Assembly (NCBI GenBank): GCA_902615445.1
Contig: CACMOQ010000006.1
Span: 32,284 to 96,283, forward strand
DNA from: an uncultured Pelagibacteraceae bacterium
GTDB taxonomy: Bacteria > Pseudomonadota > Alphaproteobacteria > Pelagibacterales > Pelagibacteraceae
Reading direction: 5' to 3'
Length of the DNA: 64,000 nt
In this document: positions 28,019 to 37,397 of the stretch, piece after piece
Numbering within the stretch: the first letter of the stretch is position 1
Layout: every line of letters starts with the position of its first letter
Translations under genes and position numbers: made by a program
The notes under the pieces: model-generated
What the model was told of the DNA's origin: nothing
Database searches by the model: none
The model's input: the letters and a program-made list of their open reading frames with translations, nothing else

Positions 28019-28685
28019 GATAATTTAGATATTTCTCTTTAGTAATTCTTTTGAATGTAACTAAATCACCTGGATTGATCAAATTAGGTTCTTTTTCTTT
28101 AGAATTATCGAAAATGTTTAACGGAGTATTACCAATTATATTCCAACCCCCGGGGCTTTCAAATGTATATATATTTGCAAATTGCTCAGTTAAACCAATT
28201 GAACCTTTTGGGACCTTGACTCTAGGAGTGTCAAGACGTTTTGCTCTAAGATTTTCCTGTAAATCACCAAGAAAAGGCATTCCTGCAATAAAACCTGTCA
28301 TGTAACAAAAAAATTCCTTTTCAAAAAAATTTTCATAAATTTTTTCTTTTTTCATATTGAGTATTTCTTCTAATCTTTTTATATCTAAGCAAAATTCTTT
28401 TTCACAACAAACAGGAATCTCGAACTTTTTATTTTGAATATTATCACTTTTAGTAATTTCAATACTATCAATAATCTTTTTAAGTTTATCAAAATTAATC
28501 TTTTTAAGATCAAAAGAGATAATCAATTTATTATATGACGGGGTAATATTATTGACCCCTAAAATATTTTTTTTTCTTATAGTTTTAAAATATTTTATTA
28601 CTTGAGTATTAGTTTCTCTATTAACCTCTTTACCAAAATCACAATATAAAGCTGCGTCACCAAGATTTGATATATTTTTTATCAT
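28011..28685 (-). CDS. pxpB: 5-oxoprolinase subunit B
   Basis: The 224-residue KipI-like subunit. 'LGDAALYCDFGKEV' near the start, 'FFCYMTGFIAGMPFLGDL' (about residues 125-142), 'RLDTPRVKVPKGSIGL' and 'SPGGWNIIGNTPLNIF' are diagnostic for the family. pxpA is encoded divergently, with only 21 bases between the two start codons, so promoters must lie inside or at the edge of the coding sequences. Confidence 0.9.
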   Translation of the reverse strand: MIKNISNLGDAALYCDFGKEVNRETNTQVIKYFKTIRKKNILGVNNITPSYNKLIISFDLKKINFDKLKKIIDSIEITKSDNIQNKKFEIPVCCEKEFCLDIKRLEEILNMKKEKIYENFFEKEFFCYMTGFIAGMPFLGDLQENLRAKRLDTPRVKVPKGSIGLTEQFANIYTFESPGGWNIIGNTPLNIFDNSKEKEPNLINPGDLVTFKRITKEKYLNYHE

Positions 28686-28706
28686 GCCATGTTATACTGA
28701 AGAATA

Positions 28707-29492
28707 GTGAGTATTGAAATTAATATAAATTGTGATTTAGGCGAAAAATCTAAACATCATTCTAATAAGCATGATCCTGACTTACTCGAAATAGTCAATT
28801 CAGCAAACGTAGCATGTGGTTATCATGCAGGCGATAAGGAAACTATGAATAAGGTTGTGGAAATATCAAAAAAAAATGGTGTTAGTATTGGGGCGCATCC
28901 ATCTTTCAATGACCCTGAAAATTTTGGTAGAGAACGAATGAATTTATCTTCTTCTGAGATAGAAAAATTAATAATTGATCAGTATGAAATTCTTCAAAAA
29001 ATTTCATCTAACCATGGTGAAAATGTCACTCATATAAAACCACATGGTGCTTTAAATAATATGGCGTGCGAAGATATTAATTTAGCGACTATATTAGCTA
29101 AAGTAATCAAAAGTATAAATCCAGAATTAATTTATTTAGTGCCAACTGGATCTAAAATGGAACAAGCTGCTAAAAAGTTAGATATGAAAATTGCCTGTGA
29201 AATATTTGCGGATCGAAATTATGAAGACGATGGTAACCTAGTTTCAAGAAAAAAACCCAATGCTTTAATTACTGATCCCGAATTAGCAAAAAAACATGTT
29301 TTAAGCATGGTAAAAAATCAGGCACTTAATTGTCACAGCGGGAAACAAATACCTTGTGAAATTGACTCTGTTTGCATACATGGAGATAACTTAAGTTCGT
29401 TAAATACTGCAAAAGCTGTTAAGGAAAACTTATTAAATAATGGTTTATCACTTGTAGCTTTAAATAAAATGGAGAAATTTAAAAATGATTAA
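28707..29492 (+). CDS. pxpA: 5-oxoprolinase subunit A
   Basis: A 261-residue LamB/YcsF-family protein. 'ININCDLGEK' at residues 4-13, 'SANVACGYHAGDKETM', 'SIGAHPSFNDPENFGRE', 'HIKPHGALNN' and 'ICIHGDN'-type end motifs place it firmly. An in-frame TGA at 28698 limits the start, so the GTG at 28707 must be the initiation codon or it lies further inside. It is transcribed away from pxpB-pxpC; all three subunits are needed for activity in characterised systems. Confidence 0.9.
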   Translation: MSIEININCDLGEKSKHHSNKHDPDLLEIVNSANVACGYHAGDKETMNKVVEISKKNGVSIGAHPSFNDPENFGRERMNLSSSEIEKLIIDQYEILQKISSNHGENVTHIKPHGALNNMACEDINLATILAKVIKSINPELIYLVPTGSKMEQAAKKLDMKIACEIFADRNYEDDGNLVSRKKPNALITDPELAKKHVLSMVKNQALNCHSGKQIPCEIDSVCIHGDNLSSLNTAKAVKENLLNNGLSLVALNKMEKFKND

Positions 29493-29985
29493 AAAAATTC
29501 TAATTACATCAATCACATATCTATTTTTAATGGTTAATTTAAACGCTGCAGGTTCAGATGGCGGTGACAGTGGTGGATCTAGTGCAGCTGTAAAAACAAA
29601 TTATGACAAGGCCGTCTCACACATCAAAATAGCAAAGAAACATGAAAAAAAAGGTAAATTAGAGAAAGCAAAAAAGAGATACTTAAAAGCACAAAAACTT
29701 TTAATAAAATCAAATGCAAAAAAACCTAACAAGGCTGATACTTTAAATTATTTAGGCTTTACAACAAGAAAACTAGGTGATTTTGAATTGGGTGAAAAAT
29801 ATTATCTTCAAGGCTTAGCAATTAATCCAAACCATAAAGGTATAAATGAATATCTTGGTGAACTATATGTTGCTACTAACAGGCATAATCTCGCTGTTGA
29901 GAGATTAGAAGTTTTAAAAGGTTGTAACTGTGAGGAGTATGAGCAGCTGAAAGCTGTAATTGCTGGGAAAAAATCTAAGTATTAA
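29485..29985 (+). CDS. Exported TPR-repeat protein
   Basis: A 166-residue protein with a signal peptide (residues 1-22, ending 'LNAA') followed by a Gly/Ser-rich linker and two to three TPR-like helices ('YDKAVSHIKIAKKHEKKGKLEKA', 'ADTLNYLGFTTRKLGDFELG', 'YLGELYVATNRHNLAVERLE'). It overlaps pxpA by 8 bases. It is likely a periplasmic protein-interaction module; the partner is unknown. Two cysteines near the end ('GCNCEEY') are notable in an otherwise Cys-free protein. It converges on the TRAP permease gene with a shared TTAA. Confidence 0.75.
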   Translation: MIKKILITSITYLFLMVNLNAAGSDGGDSGGSSAAVKTNYDKAVSHIKIAKKHEKKGKLEKAKKRYLKAQKLLIKSNAKKPNKADTLNYLGFTTRKLGDFELGEKYYLQGLAINPNHKGINEYLGELYVATNRHNLAVERLEVLKGCNCEEYEQLKAVIAGKKSKY

Positions 29986-31292
29986 TTTATATTTTTAATC
30001 ATTTGTTCAGGCATCCATAAGGCAATCTCAGGGAAGATCACGACTAAAATTACAGCCAAAACCATTAATAAAAATAATGGGAACGCACTTTTAGCAATAT
30101 ATCCCATATCTTTATTTGCCATTCCTTGAAGTACAAATAAGTTAAAACCTACTGGTGGAGTAATTTGTGCCATTTCAACTACAATAACCAAAAAAATACC
30201 AAACCAAATCATGTCAAAACCAGCCTGACGGATCATGGGTTCTATTATAGCCATAGTTAATACCACGGCTGAAATCCCATCTAAAAACATGCCTAAGATT
30301 ATATAAAAAAGCATTAAAACAAAAATTAAAACATAAGGTGATAATTCCATATTTTGAATCCAAAGAGCTAGATTTCTGGGTAAACCCGTAAAACCCATTG
30401 CTAAAGATAAAAATGTCGAGCCTGCTAAAATAAATGCAATCATACAGGATGTTTTGGTTGCACCCATCAAAGAAGATTTAAAAGTTTCAATACTCAGACT
30501 TTTTTGAAAATAAGACAAAATTAATGCTCCTAAAACACCTAACGATGCAGCTTCCGTGGCAGTTGCAATACCAGTATATATTGAGCCTATAACAGCTAAT
30601 ATCAAAATTATTACAGGTAAAAGTTGTTTAGATCTTTTAATCTTTTCAATAAATGAATATTTTTCTAAAATTTTTGGCATGGTCTTCTTATTAATTAATG
30701 ACCAAATAATTACATAAGACATGAATATTAATGCAATCATTATTCCTGGGATTATTCCCGCAATAAATAATTTAGCTATAGACTCTTGAACAGCAACACC
30801 ATAAATAATCAATATAATTGATGGAGGAATCAATAAACCAAGAGTTCCTGAACCTGCTAAACTACCGAGCAAAATTTTTTCTGGATATTTTCTTTTTCTT
30901 AGTTCAGGTATTGACATTTTTCCAACAGTAGCAACAGTCGCTGCAGAAGAGCCAGATATTGCAGCAAATAAAGCACATCCCACTATATTAACATGAATCA
31001 AGCCTCCTGGTAATTTTTGCATCCATGGTGAAAGGCCTTTAAACAAATTTTCAGATAATTTTGTCCTAAACAAAATTTCACCCATCCACACGAATAGAGG
31101 TAAAGCTGTAAGTGTCCAAGAGGATGAGGTTCCCCAAATTGTTGTAGCCATAGCATCACCTACAGGTCTTGAAGTAAATAACATCATTCCAATTGCAGAA
31201 ACACCTATCATACTCAGAGCTACCCAAATGCCAGAACCCAAAAAAAATAATAGAACACTAATAAAGAATATTGTTAATAGTATTTCAGTCAT
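29982..31292 (-). CDS. dctM: TRAP transporter large permease subunit (DctM type)
   Basis: A 436-residue membrane protein with about twelve hydrophobic segments. 'PLFVWMGEILFRTKLSENLF', 'NIVGCALFAAISGSSAATVATVG', 'SLAGSGTLGLLIPPSIILIIYG' and 'ITPPVGFNLFVLQGMANKD' are the standard DctM motifs. It forms the sodium-coupled transport channel with DctQ. It overlaps the dctQ gene by 4 bases. The tail meets the TPR gene, sharing TTAA. Confidence 0.93.
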   Translation of the reverse strand: MTEILLTIFFISVLLFFLGSGIWVALSMIGVSAIGMMLFTSRPVGDAMATTIWGTSSSWTLTALPLFVWMGEILFRTKLSENLFKGLSPWMQKLPGGLIHVNIVGCALFAAISGSSAATVATVGKMSIPELRKRKYPEKILLGSLAGSGTLGLLIPPSIILIIYGVAVQESIAKLFIAGIIPGIMIALIFMSYVIIWSLINKKTMPKILEKYSFIEKIKRSKQLLPVIILILAVIGSIYTGIATATEAASLGVLGALILSYFQKSLSIETFKSSLMGATKTSCMIAFILAGSTFLSLAMGFTGLPRNLALWIQNMELSPYVLIFVLMLFYIILGMFLDGISAVVLTMAIIEPMIRQAGFDMIWFGIFLVIVVEMAQITPPVGFNLFVLQGMANKDMGYIAKSAFPLFLLMVLAVILVVIFPEIALWMPEQMIKNIN

Positions 31293-31774
31293 TTTATTTT
31301 TTTGTTAATTAAAATGAAATGATGTAAAACACTTATGAAAAATATTATTGACCCAATTGCCACGCTCAATTGAGGTATCCATATAAGAATTTCATCCGCA
31401 CCCTCACTTCTCTCTTGAAATTTGTATGAAATGATTAACATTTTAAAAAAGTAAAATGCTAAATAGCCAGAGAAAAAACTCGCTACTCCTAAACACCAAA
31501 TTTCGACAATTTTTTTTTTTAGTCCTGATAATTTTTCTAAAAAAAGAGTAATTCGAATATGGCCATCCTCAACAAATGTATAAGCCAAAGCAAAAAAGGA
31601 TGCTGAGGCCATACAATAACCAGAATACTCAGCTAAACCTCTTATATAAAAACCAAATATTCTAGAACATATACCAATAAGTATAAAAACTGCTATTAAA
31701 ATCAAAAAGATTGCAGCAACGTAACCAGAAAATTTATAAAGTTTATTTAAATTCTTATTTAATGATTTTAACAT
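31289..31774 (-). CDS. dctQ: TRAP transporter small permease subunit (DctQ type)
   Basis: A 161-residue protein with four hydrophobic helices (about 17-37, 51-71, 96-116 and 134-152), the DctQ layout. 'GLAEYSGYCMASASFFALAY' and 'GHIRITLFLEKLS' are typical. It lies between dctP (53-base gap containing a hairpin) and dctM (4-base overlap). Confidence 0.88.
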   Translation of the reverse strand: MLKSLNKNLNKLYKFSGYVAAIFLILIAVFILIGICSRIFGFYIRGLAEYSGYCMASASFFALAYTFVEDGHIRITLFLEKLSGLKKKIVEIWCLGVASFFSGYLAFYFFKMLIISYKFQERSEGADEILIWIPQLSVAIGSIIFFISVLHHFILINKKIK

Positions 31775-31780
31775 AAAAGT

Positions 31781-31813
31781 TTAAGGCCACTAAAGAAATA
31801 TAAGTGGCCTTAA
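31781..31813 (-). terminator. Hairpin between dctP and dctQ
   Basis: Two perfectly complementary 11-base arms (31781-31791 and 31803-31813) enclose an 11-base loop. It lies directly after the dctP stop codon in the direction of transcription, and a short T-rich run follows. It probably ends or attenuates part of the transcripts, or protects the dctP mRNA, giving more binding protein than permease. Confidence 0.65.
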
Positions 31814-31827
31814 TTTTTAAATTGAAA

Positions 31828-32799
31828 TTATTTATAATTTGCTAAAACAGCAGCTCCTCTTGATCCAGCTTTTTGAGACCACTCATTAGCCATAGTCTCA
31901 CCTACTTTTTCAAAATGAGCTTTAAGAGGTGCATTTACTTTTCCAACTATCATACCTGCATCAGCTAAGGCTTTTTTATCACCAACATTTCCTTGTTTAG
32001 ATAATTGCCAACCTTTTCTTTCAGCTAAAGCTGCTTGTTTCATAACCAAATCTTTAGTGGCTTGATCTAATTTATTCCAAGCATCTTTATTTACAATAAC
32101 CATATTTTTTGGAAACCAAGCTGCAATATCATAAAAATATTTTACACCATTCTCCCAGATCTTAGAATTTTTTCCAGTAGTTGGTGATGTAATCATACTT
32201 TCAACTGCTCCAGTTGAAAATGCCTGACTAATTTCAGCAGCTTCAATTTTTGTTGGAGCCATTCCAGTCAATTCAGCTATTCTTATAGTTGCAGAATTAT
32301 AAGCTCTAAACTTTAAACCTTTTAGATCAGCTATCGAATTAATCTCTTTTTTACTATATAAACCTTGCGCTGGCCATGGTACAGCATAAAGGAATACTAA
32401 GCCCTTTTTGTCTAATCCCTTAATTATTTCTGCTTTTGAAGCTTTATATAATTTCATAGCGTCAGAGTATGAAGTTGCTAAGAATGGTTGAGAATCTACT
32501 TCTAAAAGTGGATCCTCTTTTCCTAAAGCTGACATAAATCTTTCGCCAATCTGCGCCTGACCAGTTCTTACAGCTCTAAAGATTTCTCCACCTTTGAATA
32601 ACGAACCTCCAGGGTGGGTTACAATTGTTAGTTTACCTTCACTTTTTTCAGTAACATTTTTTGCAAATTCAGTTGCATTGGCAGAATGAAAATTTCCAGC
32701 TCCATAAGCAAGAGCCATGTCCCATTTTTCCGAGAGTGCATGATTTATTGACAAAATTGATGAAACTAAAATAATAGATAAATATTTCAAAAATTTCAT
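31828..32799 (-). CDS. dctP: TRAP transporter substrate-binding protein (DctP family)
   Basis: A 323-residue periplasmic protein with a signal peptide (residues 1-23, 'NHALS|EKW'). 'GKLTIVTHPGGSLFKGGEIF', 'IADLKGLKFRAYNSATIRI' with the conserved carboxylate-binding Arg165, and 'IEAAEISQAFSTGAVESMI' are DctP features. The ligand is probably an organic acid, judged by the Arg; the sequence does not identify it. A strong ribosome site (GGAGG) precedes the start, in line with high expression, unusual among the genes of this window. Confidence 0.9.
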   Translation of the reverse strand: MKFLKYLSIILVSSILSINHALSEKWDMALAYGAGNFHSANATEFAKNVTEKSEGKLTIVTHPGGSLFKGGEIFRAVRTGQAQIGERFMSALGKEDPLLEVDSQPFLATSYSDAMKLYKASKAEIIKGLDKKGLVFLYAVPWPAQGLYSKKEINSIADLKGLKFRAYNSATIRIAELTGMAPTKIEAAEISQAFSTGAVESMITSPTTGKNSKIWENGVKYFYDIAAWFPKNMVIVNKDAWNKLDQATKDLVMKQAALAERKGWQLSKQGNVGDKKALADAGMIVGKVNAPLKAHFEKVGETMANEWSQKAGSRGAAVLANYK

Positions 32800-32912
32800 T
32801 TAACCTCCATTTTTTTTAATAGCATTTCATTATGTATTAAAATAATTATCAATAAAAAAATTATACTACTTTTGATTGAATAATTGGTAATATTTTATAC
32901 AATGTCGTTACT

Positions 32913-33524
32913 TTGTTAGAAGAAGCACTCATATTAATTCAGATTATCTTTATTGATATAATTTTGGCAGCAGATAATGCGATCATTATTGGTTTAATCG
33001 CAGCTAATTTTGCTCCAAAACACAGAAGGCAAATAATTTTGTGGGGAGTTGCAGGAGCTTTAATTTTCAAAATTGTTTTTGCGCTGTTTGCTACCTACTT
33101 ATTTGAATTTTATTTTATAAAGATTTTAGGAGGTTTGTTACTTATTTGGATCGTAAATGATCTTAGAAAAGACCTATTTGAAATTAAAAAGATAAAATCT
33201 CCAACAAAAAAATCAAAAGAACCTTCTTATATACAAAGTGTTTATAAAGTCTTGTTTGCGGATATTACAATTAGTTTTGATAATGTTATTGGTGTTGTAG
33301 GAGCTGCAAAAGGTAATTTTGGTTTTATGATTTTTGGATTAGTATTATCAGTAATTCTTACTGGGGCAATGGCCACTTATTTAGCAAACTATATTCAAAG
33401 GCATTTATGGATTGCGTATATTGGTTTAGGATTTATTTTATTAGTTGCTATACAATTAGTTATAGGTGGACTTGTTGACTTAGAAATACTTTCAATAAAC
33501 GAGCAATTTAAAAAATACTTTTAA
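32913..33524 (+). CDS. TerC family integral membrane protein
   Basis: A 203-residue protein with about six hydrophobic segments and the TerC acidic motifs: 'DIILAADNAIIIG' (about residues 15-27) and 'ADITISFDNVIGVVGAA' (about 117-133). Members of this YjbE/YkoY-like group are implicated in metal (Mn2+) export or in loading of secreted proteins. The only available in-frame start is TTG at 32913 ('LLEEAL'). Its stop shares TTAA with panB, which runs toward it. Confidence 0.82.
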   Translation: MLEEALILIQIIFIDIILAADNAIIIGLIAANFAPKHRRQIILWGVAGALIFKIVFALFATYLFEFYFIKILGGLLLIWIVNDLRKDLFEIKKIKSPTKKSKEPSYIQSVYKVLFADITISFDNVIGVVGAAKGNFGFMIFGLVLSVILTGAMATYLANYIQRHLWIAYIGLGFILLVAIQLVIGGLVDLEILSINEQFKKYF

Positions 33525-34294
33525 TAAGAATATTTTTTTGTTGGATATTTCTTTGTTCTCACCTCTGAAGCAAATTTTCTTACTCCTGCTTTAACATATT
33601 TTTTTACATTAACAAATCTTTTAACAAATTTAATTTTTGTTTGATTTAAACCAATTAAATCATCAGTAACTAGCACTTGGCCATCGCAATAGACCGATGA
33701 ACCAATACCAATTGTTGGAATTTTCAAACTTTTTGTTATTTGTTTCGCTATTGATGACTTAATACACTCTAAAACTATTGCAAACACACCGGTTTTTTGA
33801 AGCAATATAGCATCGTTCATAAGTTGATTAATCTCTTTAGGTGTTTTTCCTTTGGATTTAAATTTACCTTTTGCAGATTGAGGCAACAATCCAAGATGAC
33901 CCATTACTGGTATCTTATTTTTAATTAAAAGCTTCACCTGACTGATAATTTTTTTTCCTCCCTCTAATTTAATAGCATCACACTTTGTCTTTTTAATAAT
34001 TTTTTTAGCATTCTTTAAGGCTAAATTTTTGTTTGCATAAGTATTAAATGGCATATCGACTACCATTAAACTTTTTTTAACCCCAGACCTTACACTTTTA
34101 GAATGATTAATCATCTCTGTCAGTGTAACTTTTCTAGTAGTTGAATAATTATATAATACTGACCCAAGCGAATCTCCAACTAAGACAATATCAACATACT
34201 TGTCTAACTCCTCAGCCATATTTTTTGAATAAGCTGTCAGGCAAACAATTTTAGATTTATTTTTTTTATCAATTATTTTTTTAATCTTTTTCAT
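33521..34294 (-). CDS. panB: 3-methyl-2-oxobutanoate hydroxymethyltransferase
   Basis: Adds a hydroxymethyl group from methylene-tetrahydrofolate to alpha-ketoisovalerate to give ketopantoate (pantothenate/CoA pathway). The 257-residue protein has '[14 protein letters not shown]', '[17 protein letters not shown]', 'DAIKLEGG', '[12 protein letters not shown]' and '[19 protein letters not shown]', all PanB signatures. No panC or panE is nearby. It overlaps the guaA start by 4 bases, joining it to the purine genes. Confidence 0.93.
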   Translation of the reverse strand: MKKIKKIIDKKNKSKIVCLTAYSKNMAEELDKYVDIVLVGDSLGSVLYNYSTTRKVTLTEMINHSKSVRSGVKKSLMVVDMPFNTYANKNLALKNAKKIIKKTKCDAIKLEGGKKIISQVKLLIKNKIPVMGHLGLLPQSAKGKFKSKGKTPKEINQLMNDAILLQKTGVFAIVLECIKSSIAKQITKSLKIPTIGIGSSVYCDGQVLVTDDLIGLNQTKIKFVKRFVNVKKYVKAGVRKFASEVRTKKYPTKKYSY

Positions 34295-35853
34295 TCAAGT
34301 TCAATAGTGCTCGGTGGTTTTGATGTAACATCATAAACTACTCTATTTATACCTCTTATGCTATTTACAATTTTATTGGAAATCTTTTGAATAAATGTTT
34401 TTTTAAAATCAAAAAAATCAGCTGTCATTCCATCTTCTGATGTAATAGCTCTTAATAAACATAGATATTCGTAAGTTCTATTATCTCCCATTACTCCGAC
34501 TGTTTTTACTGGGAGTAAAGCTGCATAAGCTTGCCAAATTTTGTTGTATAAATTGTGATCCTTTAGAGCTTGGATAAAATAGTTATCAGCCTCCTTTAAT
34601 ATCTTGATTTTTTCTTTAGTAATGATTCCTGGCATTCTAATTGCTAAGCCTGGGCCTGGAAAAGGATGCCTTGAGATAATTTCTTTACTAAGATTTAACT
34701 CTAACCCCAGTTTTCTGACTTCATCTTTAAATAAGAATTTAAGAGGTTCTATTAGTTTTAGTTTCATTTTTTTTGGCAAACCACCCACATTATGATGAGA
34801 TTTAATTTTAGATGTTTGACTACCAGTTACTGATTTGCTCTCGATGAGATCTGGGTAGAGCGTTCCTTGAGCTAAAAACTTTACATTTTTTATTTTTTTT
34901 GCGTATCTTTCAAAAATCTTAATAAATAAATTTCCAATTATTTTTCTCTTTTTCTCTGGGTCTGAGACATTATATAGTTTTCTCAAAAATTCTTTTTCTG
35001 CATTAACGTAGATAAGATTTATTTTAAGTTTTTTTTTAAAAGTTTTTACTACTTGTATTTCCTCATTTTTTCTGAGAAGCCCAGTATTAACAAATACACA
35101 AAATAATTTCTTACCAATCGCTTTATTTAGTAATTGAGCAACAACACTACTATCAACACCACCAGATAAAGCACATATAACTTTATTGGTCCCAGCTATT
35201 TCTTGAACTTCTTTTATTAATTTAATCTTTTGATCTTTAGGAGACCAATTTTTTTTAATCTTACAGATCAAGAATACAAAATTTTTTATTAATTTTTTTC
35301 CATTTTCTGTATGTGTAACCTCTGGATGAAATTGTACACCATAAAAATTTTTTTTTTTGTTCTCAATAATTGCAAATTTAGAATTATTGCTTGAGGCTAT
35401 AACTTTGAAATTTTTAGGTAACTTTGAAACCTGATCAGCATGACTCATCCACACTCTGTTTTTATTTTGTTTATCAAAAAAATTTCGAGTTAAAATACTA
35501 TTATTTTTTTTTTTTATATCAACTAAACCAAACTCTCTGTGTTTGGATTGTTTTACCTTACCTCCGCCTAACTTTGAAAGTATTTGATGGCCAAAACATA
35601 TACCCAAAATTGGTACTCCATTTTCAATAATTTTTTTGTCAAAAGTGTATCTGTTGATCTGATAAACATTTAAAGGGCCGCCTGATAAAATTATTCCTTT
35701 AATTGACTCGTTAATATCTTTGTTTTTAATTTTTTTATGACTTATTATTTCTGAAAAAACTCCCAACTCTCTAATTCTTCTAGCTATCAATTGAGTAAAT
35801 TGCGAACCAAAATCTATAATTAAAATCTTGTTCAAATTTTTATCAAGACTCAT
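34291..35853 (-). CDS. guaA: GMP synthase (glutamine-hydrolysing)
   Basis: Converts XMP to GMP. The N-terminal class I glutaminase has 'GICFGHQ' with nucleophile Cys86 and '[11 protein letters not shown]'; the ATP pyrophosphatase domain has the P-loop '[12 protein letters not shown]' near residue 230; the C-terminal dimerisation domain ends '[14 protein letters not shown]', the usual GMP synthase terminus. The length of 520 is normal. It sits in a minus-strand chain guaB, TPR, guaA, panB with overlaps. Confidence 0.97.
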   Translation of the reverse strand: MSLDKNLNKILIIDFGSQFTQLIARRIRELGVFSEIISHKKIKNKDINESIKGIILSGGPLNVYQINRYTFDKKIIENGVPILGICFGHQILSKLGGGKVKQSKHREFGLVDIKKKNNSILTRNFFDKQNKNRVWMSHADQVSKLPKNFKVIASSNNSKFAIIENKKKNFYGVQFHPEVTHTENGKKLIKNFVFLICKIKKNWSPKDQKIKLIKEVQEIAGTNKVICALSGGVDSSVVAQLLNKAIGKKLFCVFVNTGLLRKNEEIQVVKTFKKKLKINLIYVNAEKEFLRKLYNVSDPEKKRKIIGNLFIKIFERYAKKIKNVKFLAQGTLYPDLIESKSVTGSQTSKIKSHHNVGGLPKKMKLKLIEPLKFLFKDEVRKLGLELNLSKEIISRHPFPGPGLAIRMPGIITKEKIKILKEADNYFIQALKDHNLYNKIWQAYAALLPVKTVGVMGDNRTYEYLCLLRAITSEDGMTADFFDFKKTFIQKISNKIVNSIRGINRVVYDVTSKPPSTIELE

Positions 35854-36284
35854 TTATTTTTAGGTTCTATATTTGCAAGTGTCTCTTGAATTTCTTTATT
35901 TTCACTACATAATTTTTTACAAACTTTAGAAAAAGTTTTAGATAAATCTTTTACCTTTGAATAATTTGATCTTTTTAGAGCAATTTTCATTGACATTAGT
36001 AGGGCTTCCTCATTGTCTGGTTCTATAAGTAATGTCGCACTCAAATTTTTTTCTTCTTTGTCTTGATCTTCTTGTTGATTATAAATTTTTGCCAAATAAA
36101 GATAAGAATTAGAGTCTTTTGGATTAAATACAATTCCCCTTTCAAACATAAATCTAGCATCCTCATATTTTTTATCTTTGTATAACTCCAATCCTTTATT
36201 AAAAAAATTTTCTTCTGCATAGGAAAGGCTAAAAGTATTTAATGAAAAACAAAACAGCAAAATTAATTTAGAAATTTTTTTCAT
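35850..36284 (-). CDS. Small exported TPR protein between guaB and guaA
   Basis: A 144-residue protein with a signal peptide (about residues 1-23, 'SLSYAEE') and two or three TPR-like repeats ('[20 protein letters not shown]', '[20 protein letters not shown]', '[19 protein letters not shown]'). Two cysteines ('KVCKKLCSE') near residue 127 could form a disulfide in the periplasm. It starts 2 bases after guaB and overlaps guaA by 4 bases, so it is embedded in a purine operon without an obvious functional link. Confidence 0.7.
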   Translation of the reverse strand: MKKISKLILLFCFSLNTFSLSYAEENFFNKGLELYKDKKYEDARFMFERGIVFNPKDSNSYLYLAKIYNQQEDQDKEEKNLSATLLIEPDNEEALLMSMKIALKRSNYSKVKDLSKTFSKVCKKLCSENKEIQETLANIEPKNK

Positions 36285-36286
36285 TA

Positions 36287-37360
36287 TTACTTTCTATCAC
36301 TTTTAATAACATCAACATTATGGACCATGCTTTCATAGAATCCAGCTTTTGTAATTTTTACAAATTGTGGTTTACTTCTTAAATATTTTATTTGTTTAGA
36401 CCCAAGATAACCCATAGAAGATCTTAAACCACCAACTAATTTAAAAATAATTTTATTAACTTTACCCTTATATTTTGCCAATCCCTCAACTCCCTCAGGT
36501 ACATACTTAGATTGATCCTTTTGTTTTGATTGAAAATATCTATCAGCTGATCCTTTGTTCATTGCCCCAACAGAACCCATTCCTCTGAAGCTTTTATATA
36601 ATTTTCCATTTTTTTTTATAAGTTTGCCTGGAGTTTCATCTGTTCCTGCAAATAATGAACCTATCATCACTGCATCTGCCCCTGCTGCAAAAGCTTTAGC
36701 AAGGTCGCCAGAGTACTTTATTCCTCCATCAGAAATAATTTTTACATTTCTATTTTTAATGCCTCCTCTTACATTTAAAATTGCACTCAATTGAGGAACT
36801 CCTATACCTGCTACTAATCTTGTTGTGCAGATTGAACCGGGACCAATACCAACTTTAATTACATCAACTCCTGCTTTAAGTAGAAATTTTGCTGCCTCTG
36901 GTGTAGCTATATTCCCGGCACATAAAGCTGTTTTTTTATTTTTTTTCTTTTTTATGAAACTTATTATTTCAAAAACTTTTTTGCTATGACCATGAGCTGT
37001 ATCAACAACAATCATATCTAAATTTTCTTTTAAGAGTGCTTCAGCTCTTTTGACTTCTCTAGGACCTGCGCCAACGGCAGCACCAACTAATAAACTCAAT
37101 TTTTTTACTTTTTTAACTTCACTAACTTGTTTCTTTATGTCTAAATTTCTGTGAATTATTCCTAAACCACCAGCTTTTGCTATTGCAATAGCCATTTTAC
37201 TTTCTGTTACTGTATCCATTGCCGAAGATAAAAGTGGTATTTTAAGTTTCAAAAACTTAGTTAGCTTGATACTAGTGTCAACTTCGGATGGCAATACTTC
37301 TGAGTACTTAGGAGCTAAAGTAACATCATCAAAGGTTAGTGCTTCTTTTATAGGAACCAT
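36287..37360 (-). CDS. guaB: IMP dehydrogenase lacking the CBS domains
   Basis: NAD-dependent oxidation of IMP to XMP, the committed step to GMP. At 357 residues it is about 130 shorter than the usual enzyme. The catalytic barrel is intact: '[11 protein letters not shown]' (43-53), 'GPGSICTTR' with catalytic Cys178, 'DGGIKYSGD', '[14 protein letters not shown]' and the flap region near 270-290. The regulatory Bateman (CBS pair) module normally inserted after the '[17 protein letters not shown]' helix is absent, and the chain passes directly to 'LLVGAAVG'. Reading frame is continuous, so it is a natural compact form, not a broken gene. Confidence 0.94.
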   Translation of the reverse strand: MVPIKEALTFDDVTLAPKYSEVLPSEVDTSIKLTKFLKLKIPLLSSAMDTVTESKMAIAIAKAGGLGIIHRNLDIKKQVSEVKKVKKLSLLVGAAVGAGPREVKRAEALLKENLDMIVVDTAHGHSKKVFEIISFIKKKKNKKTALCAGNIATPEAAKFLLKAGVDVIKVGIGPGSICTTRLVAGIGVPQLSAILNVRGGIKNRNVKIISDGGIKYSGDLAKAFAAGADAVMIGSLFAGTDETPGKLIKKNGKLYKSFRGMGSVGAMNKGSADRYFQSKQKDQSKYVPEGVEGLAKYKGKVNKIIFKLVGGLRSSMGYLGSKQIKYLRSKPQFVKITKAGFYESMVHNVDVIKSDRK

Positions 37361-37397
37361 AACAATTTATATATGATTCCTTTTAAAATAAAAGTAT

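Noticed and set aside
36287..37360. guaB as a truncated pseudogene
   Set aside because: The missing part corresponds exactly to the CBS insertion; frame and catalytic motifs are intact, so it is a natural compact enzyme.
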